A DNA stretch of 64,000 nt from Inonotus obliquus (taxonomy: Eukaryota > Basidiomycota > Agaricomycetes > Hymenochaetales > Hymenochaetaceae), in the NCBI GenBank assembly GCA_032164295.1, contig JAJHTX010000009.1, positions 186,001-250,000 on the forward strand. The letters run 5' to 3'. The translations under genes were made by a program, and so were the position numbers. Of the stretch, positions 47,701-57,917 are shown in pieces (within the stretch, counting starts at the first letter, position 1; each line of letters starts with the position of its first letter). The notes under the pieces were generated by a model. The model did not search any database, was not told the origin of the DNA, and saw only the letters and a list, made by a program, of their open reading frames with translations.

Positions 47701-48829
47701 AGCCCCGCCTGTCTCAAGGAATGCTAACAGGGGTTCGGTTAGAAGTTTGGTGCCCACTCCATCTGAGAAAGGCGATGCGTTGAGGATCTCCTGCAGGACG
47801 TCAGATGCGCCGGTGAAGCTCTCTTCGTCCGACAGTAGTCTAATGAGAACCGGGATTATCGAGGTCAGGTCACTAGATACGTCGTCAATATAAGCGAGTA
47901 TCAACACAAGGCCAGCACCTACTCTGCCCTGAGAATCGTGATCCAAGCCTCGAGGCATTTGAAGGCAGCAGATCGCTCAGACGGAGTAGGGGTCGTCGAT
48001 AGCAAAGTGCTGTTTATCGCCTCCGTTACTAGAGAATCGGCATCCAGTAGAGATTGCTGCATCTGTGCCCTGAAACAGGTCAGTTACTATCATCAGATGC
48101 GTGGTAGTAAACCAGACACACTTGCTCGTAGATATCAAGTCGGATGATCCTACTTCTTCTGCTGCAATCATTAGAAACTCTAGGATATGTTCGGTGCGTG
48201 AGCCACTGCCTGACAAAGACGTCACGACAGAAAGAATCCAGTCTGGCCATCGAGGCGGTCTACCAGGGACGAGTTTAAGTGCAAGAGAGGTAATCTAATT
48301 TCAATGATGAATTTCAATGCTTCCAACTGGCGGAATGAAGGAATGCGTACAGCGACAAACAGCTTCCTGAGTGTAACCTTGCTTTTCCCTTCTGATATGA
48401 CTCGACTGGATGCGGCCAGTAGCACATGTACAAGCGGTAGTGCTTGTTCTTGAGGAAATGAATCCCTGGACCAGAGAAGTCCAGAGTAAGTCATAGGGCA
48501 GTATGCAAATGAATATGAAGCATACCAATCTCGAACAATCTTCACCTGTGCTGTGTGCGCACCAAAGAACGACACATTTGGGTCGGGATGGTCGAGGAGC
48601 GGCAAGATAAGCCCCCACGCTTCTGGCCTCTTCTGGATCTCGAACAACTGCTGTTGCATTCTTCTTGCTTCCCCAACATTTTGACCTGGAGTATACGCGC
48701 TCTGAATGAGCTGCACAAATCGATAAGTGCCATAAGCATAAACAGTTTCAGGTCCTCAACGGTAAGGCTTACGAAGGCAGCTTGTTCTGTATCCGACCGA
48801 GAAAGAACAGGAAGAAAGTCTACTTGCAT
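44727..48829 (-). CDS. Importin-13/Kap122-type karyopherin (importin-beta family)
   Basis: Nuclear transport receptor of HEAT repeats that binds cargo and Ran-GTP. The gene starts at ATG 48829 (MQVDFLPVLSRSDTEQAAF), splices over 48772-48711 to LIQSAYTPGQNVGEARRMQQQ, then KRPEAWGLILPLLD and VSFFGAHTAQVKIVRDW, the importin-beta N-terminal block as in IPO13. Many exons follow on the minus strand (for example FPQEQALPLVHVLLAASSRVI, HPNDSWE-type helices near 46900 and LPVILEATFRSLQESSV at about 45560). The last exons give VVMQDDFIPTKAHREDKERF and a tail ending GYASVTM with the stop at 44727. The 4.1-kb span fits about 1000 residues with short introns. Assignment to the IPO13/Kap122 branch rests on the N-terminal block; not every internal exon was joined. 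Confidence 0.82.
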
Positions 48830-49249
48830 TACGCTTCGCGCGGCGAAAAAAGTGGCCAAAAGGCCTTGTAAGATGAATGCTTGGAGCGGAGCGAAGGCAA
48901 CGCAGTGGCGAGCGAGGATTTCGCGAATGATCACGTGCAATATCGGCAATAAGCCGCCATGGTGTCAGAAGTCGTCTCGTCAAGAATTTGATATCCTAAC
49001 TATTGTATGTATTGCACAGAGTAAGTGATGGTATTACAGTCCAAGAAATAAACGAGCGTTGTATTACAGAATTCCTTCTGGGCAAAATACTGGCACCAGA
49101 ACAAAGGGAAGAGAATCGTTTCAAGTCCATTAGAGTCATATTACAGCAGGAAAAAAATGCGCAAGAAAGGATGAAGCTCGTAACGATGTCGTGAAACGTC
49201 CTTATGATGGGCGACAAAAGGAGAAATCTTGACAGTGAAGTCCGTGAAA
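48830..49249. other. Intergenic region
   Basis: 420 bp between the kinase stop codon and the importin start, both minus strand. It contains the importin promoter; nothing else seen. Confidence 0.45.
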
Positions 49250-51322
49250 CTAGCGTCTGGATAACGGCGTTGGAGATCCTGAGGCTGGTCTTCCAGCTTG
49301 TCTCGCCTTCGACAAAGGCGAGCCTGGAAGATATGTTTGAGAAACTCGTGGTCTAGGAGGACGTATTCCGCAGTCCATCGGCGCGATTTCTCCGCATTTG
49401 AGATGCGCTCTATATTGCATCAAGTCGAAGTCAACTCGAGTAAGGAGTCCGTTAGTTCGACTCACCTTAGACCACAATCATCACATTCAAGCACAGGCTT
49501 CCAGCCAAGCCTTTTCGTGCATATATCACACTTAGCGGCGATAGCGCTCGTGAAGAAAAATCCGAATGGACTCCATAGCTGACCCTCGCTTGGACTAGTG
49601 GTCTCTTCTCGGTCACCCCGTGAGGGACTTCCGACACGGCCGTTAGGAGAGTGACTATTCCGCTTCACGCCTGGCTTAATCAGAGTGAAACGATGAATCA
49701 GTGTTGATGGTGGACCTTGACGGATCGTCGACGTTTCATAGAAACTGCCCTCGGTGGCAGCAGCAATCGAAATTGATGATGTTGCGGTATGGAAAGAATC
49801 ATATGACTTGATTGTATCACAAAGCGGCAACGTTTCGTTGGCGGTCTCCGTGGGCTGTGGGGAGCGAATCGTTAAAATAGAAGAAAGCGAAGGAGGGACA
49901 GTATTGGTCGGTTGGTGAGGGTGGGAACGGACGACGGTCGTACTGTAATCGCTATTGCTGCCAGTGCTTCCGAGTAAAGAACGCTGACTCGCCCCATCCA
50001 CTACAGAGTGAGGACATCAACATCCAAAATTGGTCTAGCATCGCGCAAAGCAACTTACAGTCAACATCTAGTGACTTAATGGCCTCGATGAGCTGCTCTT
50101 CATCGCTACTATGATCGTCATCACTGGATTCGTCCGTCTTCCTGCCATTACGACCGATGTCCTTCGCGACCCCCATTCCAAAGCTTGGAATACGCGGTCC
50201 AGCACCCGGACGTTTGTGTCCAGTCATGAACTTGACGCTGCCAACATGAACATCATCCGCCTCCGAGGGACGTGATAGGATCTCTAGTTCAATGTCGCGC
50301 AATCTCTCGAGTATTGTTTTCATGGTTGGTCGGCGTGCTGGTTCGCTTGAAAGACATTCGATTGCAAGTTGTAAGAATGCAGGTGGACACCCCAGGCTTC
50401 CACCGACAAGTTTCCGAACCTCGTTGAAGTCGATTTTGAACGTTGGTGCTGCACGCTTAAATGTGTAATCATCAGCGAGTTTTCGAGCACCGATCTCACA
50501 TAGTATAATTCCCATCGAGAAAATATCCGTCGGTAAATCGAACGCTTCTCCGAGAAGTATTTCAGGAGACATGTACGCGTCTGTCCCACAGAAAGTAAGT
50601 CTCCTGACTTCTTCGGCGTTACGCGCTGCAATGCGCGCAAAGCCAAAGTCTGTGATTTTGAGACGGCCGTTGGTTGTCACGAGTAGATTCTCCCCTTTCA
50701 AATCACGATGCAGACATTTGCGAGCATGTAAGTAGGCTAGAGCCCGTGCAATATCGGTTGCGAACGATATGCGAAGCTTCCATGGGAAAGGCTTAGTCTT
50801 GTCGTGGATGTACATACGCAGATTGCCTGCGGCGCATCAGCATACCAAAGGGGTTTGTACGGATGTTCAATTACCATTTTCAATAAACTCGGAAATAATG
50901 AAAATACGCCCATCGGGATCGGGAGCGCGAGATAGACCGAGATATAGTACCACGTTGGGATGGCGGCACTCCCTGTGATCGACAAGAGTGAGCTAAGTCG
51001 CAGAGCTGCGCGATTTCCTACTCACTTCATCAATCTCCACTCTCTTTCAAAGTATTTGGAAACATCATAGTCGTTGGAAGGCAACACCTCCTTAATTGCC
51101 ACATCGATTCCCAGATAGGTTCCTGTGCTCTGTTCAACATCATATGAAGCCCTTGCTCGCACTGCGGACCTTTATACACATTTCCGAACGATCCAGACCC
51201 CAGTTTCTTCCAGTTACCTTTGATATCCTTCACGATCATCAGACAATCGGGTGGACGTGGTTAAATGTGGTGCTCACCTCAAAGGGAATTACATCAAAAG
51301 GCCGCTCGTCTGAAGCAACCAT
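49250..51322 (-). CDS. Protein kinase with C-terminal C1 zinc finger
   Basis: Starts at ATG 51322 (MVASDERPFDVIPFE), then an exon with the glycine loop KKLGSGSFGNVYKG, VAIKEVLP with the ATP Lys, and a long exon with LHRDLKGENLLVT (active HRD), ITDFGFARI (DFG) and GTDAYMSPEILLGEAFDLPTD. The C-lobe ends at RPTMKTILERLRDIELEIL. After an acidic Ser/Asp linker (about 50200-50030) and a Ser/Thr/Pro-rich region, the last exons hold FTLIKPGVKRN and a C1-type zinc finger, CDICTKRLGWKPVLECDDC then CHLKCGEIAPMDC. The kinase is of the TKL/LIMK-like kind; the C1 domain may bind a lipid such as diacylglycerol or serve as a protein contact. Estimated length is about 600 aa. The cellular role is unknown. All catalytic motifs are intact. 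Confidence 0.85.
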
Positions 51323-51637
51323 GGTCAACGTCAGTAAAGCTACACCTCAGGCCAACAGACAGGAGATTCGTATGGGACGGGAGGAGGACAAATTATGCAA
51401 CGTTGGCTTGGCTGAAGGTGAAGTACCCATGCATGAGTGGACCAGCACTCCTGTCTGTTTTTGACGCGTCCGAAGTGTGACGTAACGCCGTGCACGTTCT
51501 CGTCTTACCTTCACGTGATTCGAGCTGGCGAGTGACGAGCTGAGGGACAATGGCATTGGCGTTGACAACAAACGTTCACCCAGCTATCTTCGATCTTTGA
51601 TTTTGCCAGCAGCAATCCGGTCAAGGACGCCAGTAGG
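51323..51637. other. Divergent promoter region kinase / SFT2
   Basis: 315 bp between two divergent start codons; it must carry both promoters. No other feature. Confidence 0.5.
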
Positions 51638-52498
51638 ATGGCGCCAACTCCGACCACCGAGCAGAACTTTAGAACCAATTTATCGCAATTTCGTTGGGCA
51701 CGAGGGAACGCAGATGACTCGCAGCAAGTGCAATCCAACGCTGGCACAAACCCGTTCTCTCGCTTCTACAATACCATCGGTGGTTCCTATATACCTCTTC
51801 GCTCCAGCGAGCACTCAAATGAGGAGGAAGCATATTTTGCTTTGTCGAGATGGGAAAGGTGCGTAGTTTGATCGTTCCGTGTTTTACTGCGGACTGAAAT
51901 GCACTTGGGGTATTACCAGACTACTAGGCTTTGGCGCATGCTTGCTAGGTGCTGCAGCGTGCTTCTTCGTCGCTTTCTTCACTTTGCCTTTCCTGGCCAT
52001 TCGACCAGGCAAGTTCGCCCTTGCATTCAGGTAGCTATTTAAACACGTCGTGCCGCGCCTGAACCTAAACCTAAAAATAATTGTTATCTTAGCTTGGGCA
52101 GTATACTCGTCATGTTCGGGTGAGTTTGCCGAAATTTAAGCATTTATATTGTCTGACTTGCATTGCAGATTTTCCGTATTAATTGGCCCAATCAATCACA
52201 TCAAGCACCTATTCTCCAAGGAGAGGCTTCCATTCACTGCTGCCTACTTTGCCAGTCTTGGCCTTACGCTATATTTCGCCGTTGGAGTAAAATCGTACAT
52301 CGGCTCTTTAGTTTTTGCCATTATTCAGGTGAGAATTGTGGCTGCCGTGACTTGGTTTCGTTGTCTGATGTGGGGAAACTCATTCAGGTGATAGCGCTTG
52401 TATCTTATGTACTGGCATACTTCCCTGGTGGGGTGCAGACTTTACGATTCGGGTCGCAGATGGCTCTGCGTGGAGCAGGGAGTTTACTTCCCATATGA
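51638..52498 (+). CDS. SFT2: SFT2 vesicle-transport membrane protein
   Basis: Tetraspanning Golgi/endosome protein that assists fusion of retrograde vesicles with the Golgi. Exons 51638-51858, 51920-52030, 52093-52119, 52169-52328 and 52388-52498 give 209 aa. A hydrophilic N-terminus is followed by LLGFGACLLGAAACFFVAFF, LPFLAIRPGKFALAFSLGS, MFGFSVLIGPINHIKHLFS, LPFTAAYFASLGLTLYFAVG and VIALVSYVLAYFPGGVQ, the full SFT2/Got1-type domain. Exon 3 is 27 nt. It lies 268 bp upstream of the first NCS1 permease on the same strand. Confidence 0.93.
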
Positions 52499-52766
52499 TC
52501 ATTGTACAATAGGCAGTCCGCGAAGAGCTAAATATACTCACACAGACTTCCCCGCACTCTTCCCCCGGTTTCTAATTGACCGCCGCTTCCTCAGGATACC
52601 GCCTGACTAGAAGTTCCAAAAGTACTCGAACTCATACCCACGGATGCGCGGATGTACCTTACCTTATCGCCTATCGTCCTCGGCAGCGTCAAGTATAACA
52701 TACTCAAGAAGTCAAGGTTCTTTGTCGTTGGAGCTTTAGCTTACTTCTCTCTCTTTCAACGATACC

Positions 52767-54954
52767 ATGCCTTCAGGACTCTGTTCTCGTATCAAGGCGC
52801 TCGGAAGGCGTGAAACATGGGAGCTCAAGCCAGAGCCGTCAACTTTTGCGCCTAATGGCTCGCTCAGTAACAAAGACATGGATCCCGTCCCGCCGAGTCA
52901 ACGAACTTGGACGAGTTTGAACTTCATTCTGTACTGGATAAGCGATGCAAATAACGTCGCGGTCTGGGAACTAGCTTCCTCGATGCTTGCTATTGGCCTT
53001 TCCTGGTGCGCTTGAATCCAACTGCTAGCCTGCGGAATCATCAGCTGACTGGCGTAAAGGAAACAAGCACTCCCCGCTATCGCTCTCGGACAAGTCGTCA
53101 TTGGTGCGGCAATGGTTGCTACTGGTTCAATTGGCGCCCGGTTGCATATAGCGTTTCCGGTATTGGCACGCTCATCCTTTGGATTCTGGTTTAGCTACTT
53201 CAGCGTCATCAGTCGAATAATTTTATCATTCTTCTGGTTCTCCATACAAACGTATGTCGGATCTGAAAGTGTATATCAGGTGAGTCGTGGCGTAGTTTGG
53301 GCGTTGTGTTAATCTAATGACGTTCATAAGATGGTGAAGGCAGTATGGCCGTCTCTCGCCAGAATCCCCAATCAACTATCTCCAGGCGCGAATATCACAA
53401 CGTCTCGCATGCTCTGTTACCTCCTCTTTTGGCTCATTCAGTTCCCATTTATGCTTATTTCCCCTCAGAAGATTCGATGGCTCTTCGTCGCAAAGGGAGT
53501 CGTCGTACCTATCGCCTGGATATCAATACTCACATGGTCATTCGTGAGAGTCCCTACGAGCGAGAGTCTTTTCGCGCAATCCTCAAATCTTTCTGGAAGG
53601 GCATTGTCCTGGGCATGGATAAGGGCGATGAGCACTTCCATCGGCATCAACAGCACACTTGCTGTCAATATTATGGACTTTACCGTAAGTCATCCTGACC
53701 TTTCATATACCGTTCAACCTTACCATCCTTTCAGAGATACGCAAAAACTGAGAAAGAGTATGTCGGTCGCGATCTGTGTATTATGGCTTCTCGGATATCT
53801 AACACTCTCTCCCAAAGTCAATATGTTCAATTTCTCCTCGTTCCACTCGCGCATACAGCTTGCGCTTTCGTCGGGATTGCGGTGACAAGCGCCGGAGCAA
53901 GCCTCTACGGGGCTGTGCTCTGGGATCCTCTTACGCTTATTGACAGATGGGACAATCGTGCTGGTGCATTCTTCATGTCATTCGCCTTATGTTTAGCTGC
54001 GATTGGCACCAACGTGTCAGCTAACTCAGTGGGTGCTGGCAATGACATGACAGCCCTGTGGCCAAAGGTAAGTCTGCTACTGGATTCTTCGGGATATGAA
54101 GCATTGCGTATCCCTCCCGGTATAGTACATCAACATTCGCCGAGGTCAAATCCTATGTGCGATTCTTGCTGGATGGGTTCTTTGTCCTTGGGAAATTCTC
54201 GCGACGTCCGTCTCGTTCCATCAACCCGTGCTATTCTCGGGTACTGACTCTGTCATAGTGCTTCCGGCTTTCTCGCTTTCATGGTGATTATTCTGCCAGC
54301 GTTCGCTTGAACCTACAATAATGCAATCTCTTTCTTTAGAGCGGCTATTCCGTCTTTCTCGGACCTTTCACGGGTATAATGGTCACAGATGTAAGCTGTT
54401 GCACGTTCTTACCGCTCTGCTGCACCATATACTGAGAATATATTAGTACTGGCTAATTCATCATGGGAAGGTGGATGTCCCAGCCATGTATGATCCGCGC
54501 GGGCGTTACTACTATACTTATGGAGTGGTGAGATAGGATGACCTGTCGTCTTATTGCAAAGTACTACTCGTTAACATGTGTCGTACAGAACTGGCGAGCG
54601 GCAGCAGCATTGCTGGTGTCCATACCACCGAATATGCCTGGTCTCATCAATTCAATCAATGCTAATGTGACTGTTGGCAATTCCGTGCATATATTTGACG
54701 TTGCTTGGCTTTTCGGGGTGAGGCGCCTTTCAAAACGCTACTTCACCTGGAAAATCCTCTGACCTCGCTTGTCTACAACCTAGTTTTTCTCCGCGTCTCT
54801 TGTATACTATGCTCTCTCGGTAATGTTCCCAGCCCAGGAGACCATGTTAGACGCCCCGATTACCAGTGACGACAACGAACTTGACAGAAGTGTCGAGCAG
54901 ATCGCTGTCGAAGCAGATATCGACAAGCGGAGCGATTCGGTAGAAAAGGTATAG
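52767..54954 (+). CDS. NCS1 nucleobase permease, copy A
   Basis: Nucleobase:cation symporter-1 family (uracil, allantoin, uridine or related uptake at the plasma membrane). Eleven exons (52767-53005, 53060-53279, 53331-53684, 53735-53757, 53818-54067, 54126-54205, 54259-54283, 54340-54390, 54447-54527, 54589-54717, 54784-54954) give 540 aa. Family marks: NKDMDPVPPSQRTW, WISDANNVAVWELASSML near TM1, GARLHIAFPVLARSSFGF, VQ-type FPFMLISPQKIRWLF, LWDPLTLIDRW, NVSANSVGAGNDMTALWPK, YINIRRGQILCAI, VFLGPFTGIMVTDYWL and a hydrophilic tail. The exact substrate is not readable. It is followed 658 bp later by a paralogue in the same orientation. Confidence 0.92.
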
Positions 54955-55612
54955 ACATGTACGATGATCAAGAGAGTTCGATTGTAGAGAGGAGCGTTTG
55001 AATTGCAAGAAGAAGTTCTAGACTACGTTCGTGCAGCATTTCCCAAATGATGGAGTGGTCGCCTGCATAATCGTCAACGACTAGAAGCTCCTGATTTAGC
55101 CCGCAAGGTCCACAATATCGTAAGACTTTCATTCACCCGGGATATGAATTACGCAGTTTGTTGTTCCACCAGTAGACACGTATGTGAAGGCTCTCCAATG
55201 GAGCGCGACAGAGCATCGGCTGGATCGCATCTGCAATGGGAATTGTTGTGGGCTATGGCATAGTTCTTTGGCCTCACCCGAGAATGACGGCGTTTCCTGA
55301 CGTCTGCATGCAGGCTGCTGGCCTGATGTTGATTGATTGGTCACCCGGGAGCAAGAAGCGCTCTTCCGTCGTCCGCTTTGCGAACTCGATACCTAACTGA
55401 GAGAAGCCATGGCTTATCACCACCCAATTAACTCGTCGGTCGTCCTCAATTTGCCGCTCCAAATTGTCCCGTACCCACGGTCCGCGGTCGCGCTCAAGGT
55501 TCCTTATCTTCTTATCTTTCCCGGGGAGTTGCTTCTATTTATGTATACAACATATAAGACTCCGTGCCTTCTGTCTGGAGCTTGAGCGCCCTAGGTACTT
55601 ACACGCATCATC
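54955..55612. other. Spacer between the two NCS1 genes
   Basis: 658 bp holding the copy B promoter (TATA-like TATAAG about 60 bp before its ATG). No coding exon; no clear remnant of a duplicated SFT2 gene was seen. Confidence 0.45.
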
Positions 55613-57827
55613 ATGAGCTCAAAGCCATTCGCTCGCCTGACGGCATTTACGAAACGCGAGACATGGGAGCTCAAGCCCGAGCCATCGACTTTCGCGCCGA
55701 ATAGTGCTTACAGTAACAAGGATATGGACCCCGTACCACCACATCTGAGGACATGGACGACTATGAACTACATTTTGTATTGGATTAGTGACGCAACTAA
55801 CGTAGCCGTCTGGGAGCTTGCGTCATCTATGCTCGCCATAGGACTTTCCTGGTATGTTGCTATTCTCTCAACTTCTCCAACGCATATTCTGACTAGACGG
55901 TTTACCTAATTGAAGGAGGCAAGCTTTACCTGCTATTGCCGTTGGACATGTTATTATTGCTGTGGTTATGGTTGCGAATGGAACAATCGGAGCGCGACTA
56001 CACATACCTTTCCCCGTGCTGAATCGTTCATCGTTCGGTTTTTGGTTCAGCTATTTCAGCGTCGTCAGCCGTGTTGTGCTGTCCATGTTTTGGTTCGGCA
56101 TCCAATCTTTCACCGGTTCAGAGTGTATTTACCAGGTAAGCGGATGGTTTCTCTCCATAGTCAATTCAACCAGACCAGCTAATTACACCTGCTATCTTTT
56201 CTGAAGATGCTGAAAGCGATCTGGCCTTCAATCTCCAGGGTATCCAACCACCTGTCTCCAGGAGCACACATAACCAGCGCAGGCATGCTCTGTTATATTC
56301 TATATTGGCTTGTCCAGTTCCCGTTCATGTTCGTATCACCTCAGAAAATACGCTGGCTTTTCGCTGTCAAAGGAGTATGTGTGCCGATTGCGTGGTTCTC
56401 GATGCTTATCTGGTCGGTTGTCAAAGTACCTGCCAGTCAGGGCATTCTGTCGAGGCCTGCGAGCATCTCGGGAAGCGCTTTGTCGTGGGCGTGGTTGAGT
56501 GCACTGAATAGTGCGTTGAGCATTTACTCGACCCTAGCTGTGAATATCCCGGATTTTACGGTGAGAGTTTCCTCCTCCTCCAACGCCTATGTTTCTTATA
56601 TTTCTCCAGAGATACGCAAAGTCTGAGAGGCAGTAAGTCAATTGCTTCCATGTCCTCTTCTTTCATAACAACTGAGACCTTTGATAGCCAATATATACAA
56701 CTCTTCATCATTCCCATAGTATTCACGTTCACATGTTTTATCGGGATTGCAGTAACAAGCGCTGGGGAGATCTTATATGGAACTATTCTTTGGGATCCGC
56801 TTACACTCATAGATCGATGGGATAATCGCGCAGCGGCCTTCTTCGCTTCTTTCGCGTTCCTTATCGCTACTCTTGGAACCAATATCTCAGCAAATTCTCT
56901 TTGCGCGGGAAACGATATGACTGCTCTATGGCCCAAGGTATGCAAGTTGTTGACTGGAATCTGTGACGTGTCGATATGATATTCATGAGTACCACAGTAC
57001 ATAAATATTCGCCGGGGTCAAATAATCTGTGCAGTTATCGGTGGATGGGCATTCTGTCCGTGGGAAATTCTTGCGAGGTATAGTATAATTGCCCCTACTG
57101 TTGAGTGCTGCTGACCGTGGAATAGCGCCTCTGGATTCCTCTCGTTTATGGTAGGATACTGTCGAACTCCCATTAACAGACTTATTCAACTCGAAGTAAC
57201 TTGCTAGAATGGGTATTCCATCTTCCTTGGTCCTTTTGCTGGCATAATGGTTACAGACGTTCGTGCTCGATCCTTTCGTGTTTCACAGCTTGAAACTGAC
57301 TGAATCCGGTATTTATAGTACTGGCTCCTCCATCGCGGTAAGGTGGATGTTCCATCAATGTACCGTCCGCACGGGCGGTATCGATACATCGGTGGAGTTG
57401 TGAGTTCCTCCCCATCGGCCATATTTGAGTTGCTGATTGGCTGTATAACCAAAGAACTGGCGCGCTGCACTCGCCTTACTGATCTCCGTAACTCCAAATC
57501 TACCCGGATTTGTCAACTCTATCAATAAAGGCGTCAAGATCGGAGGAGCGGTTCATATCTTTGACCTTGGCTGGATCTTTGGCGTAAGCACTACATTACG
57601 CTGATCTCATAAAAGATGATATTGAATCTGATACTATGTTCCAGTATTGTTCGGCATCGGTCGTTTATTATGTTGCTTCAGTCATCTTCCCTGCACGCGA
57701 GACTATTCTTGATGCGCCGATTTACGATGACTATGAACACGACGACAGAAGCGTTGAGAAGGTTCCTGTGGACGCAGAACTCGAAAAGCGCACTTCATCA
57801 GATGTCAAATATGTTCCTCCTGCATAA
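55613..57827 (+). CDS. NCS1 nucleobase permease, copy B
   Basis: Tandem paralogue of the preceding gene. Eleven exons (55613-55851, 55916-56135, 56207-56560, 56610-56632, 56688-56937, 56998-57077, 57126-57150, 57208-57258, 57319-57399, 57455-57583, 57645-57827) give 544 aa. Exons 1-10 have exactly the same lengths as in copy A, including the 23- and 25-nt exons, so the pair arose by duplication of an already intron-rich gene. Marks: SNKDMDPVPPHLRTW, WISDATNVAVWELASSML, LHIPFPVLNRSSFGFWF, LWDPLTLIDRWDNRAAAF, NISANSLCAGNDMTALWPK, YINIRRGQIICAV. The C-terminal tails differ, which could give different endocytic control. Its stop codon is only 90 bp from the stop of the opposing kinase gene. Confidence 0.92.
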
Positions 57828-57917
57828 ATGATTCATAGAAAATTATCTAGACATAGCATAGATACATGCACGTGTACCCAAAAGGAAAGGAAAAACATCT
57901 TGCATTACCTCATCTCA

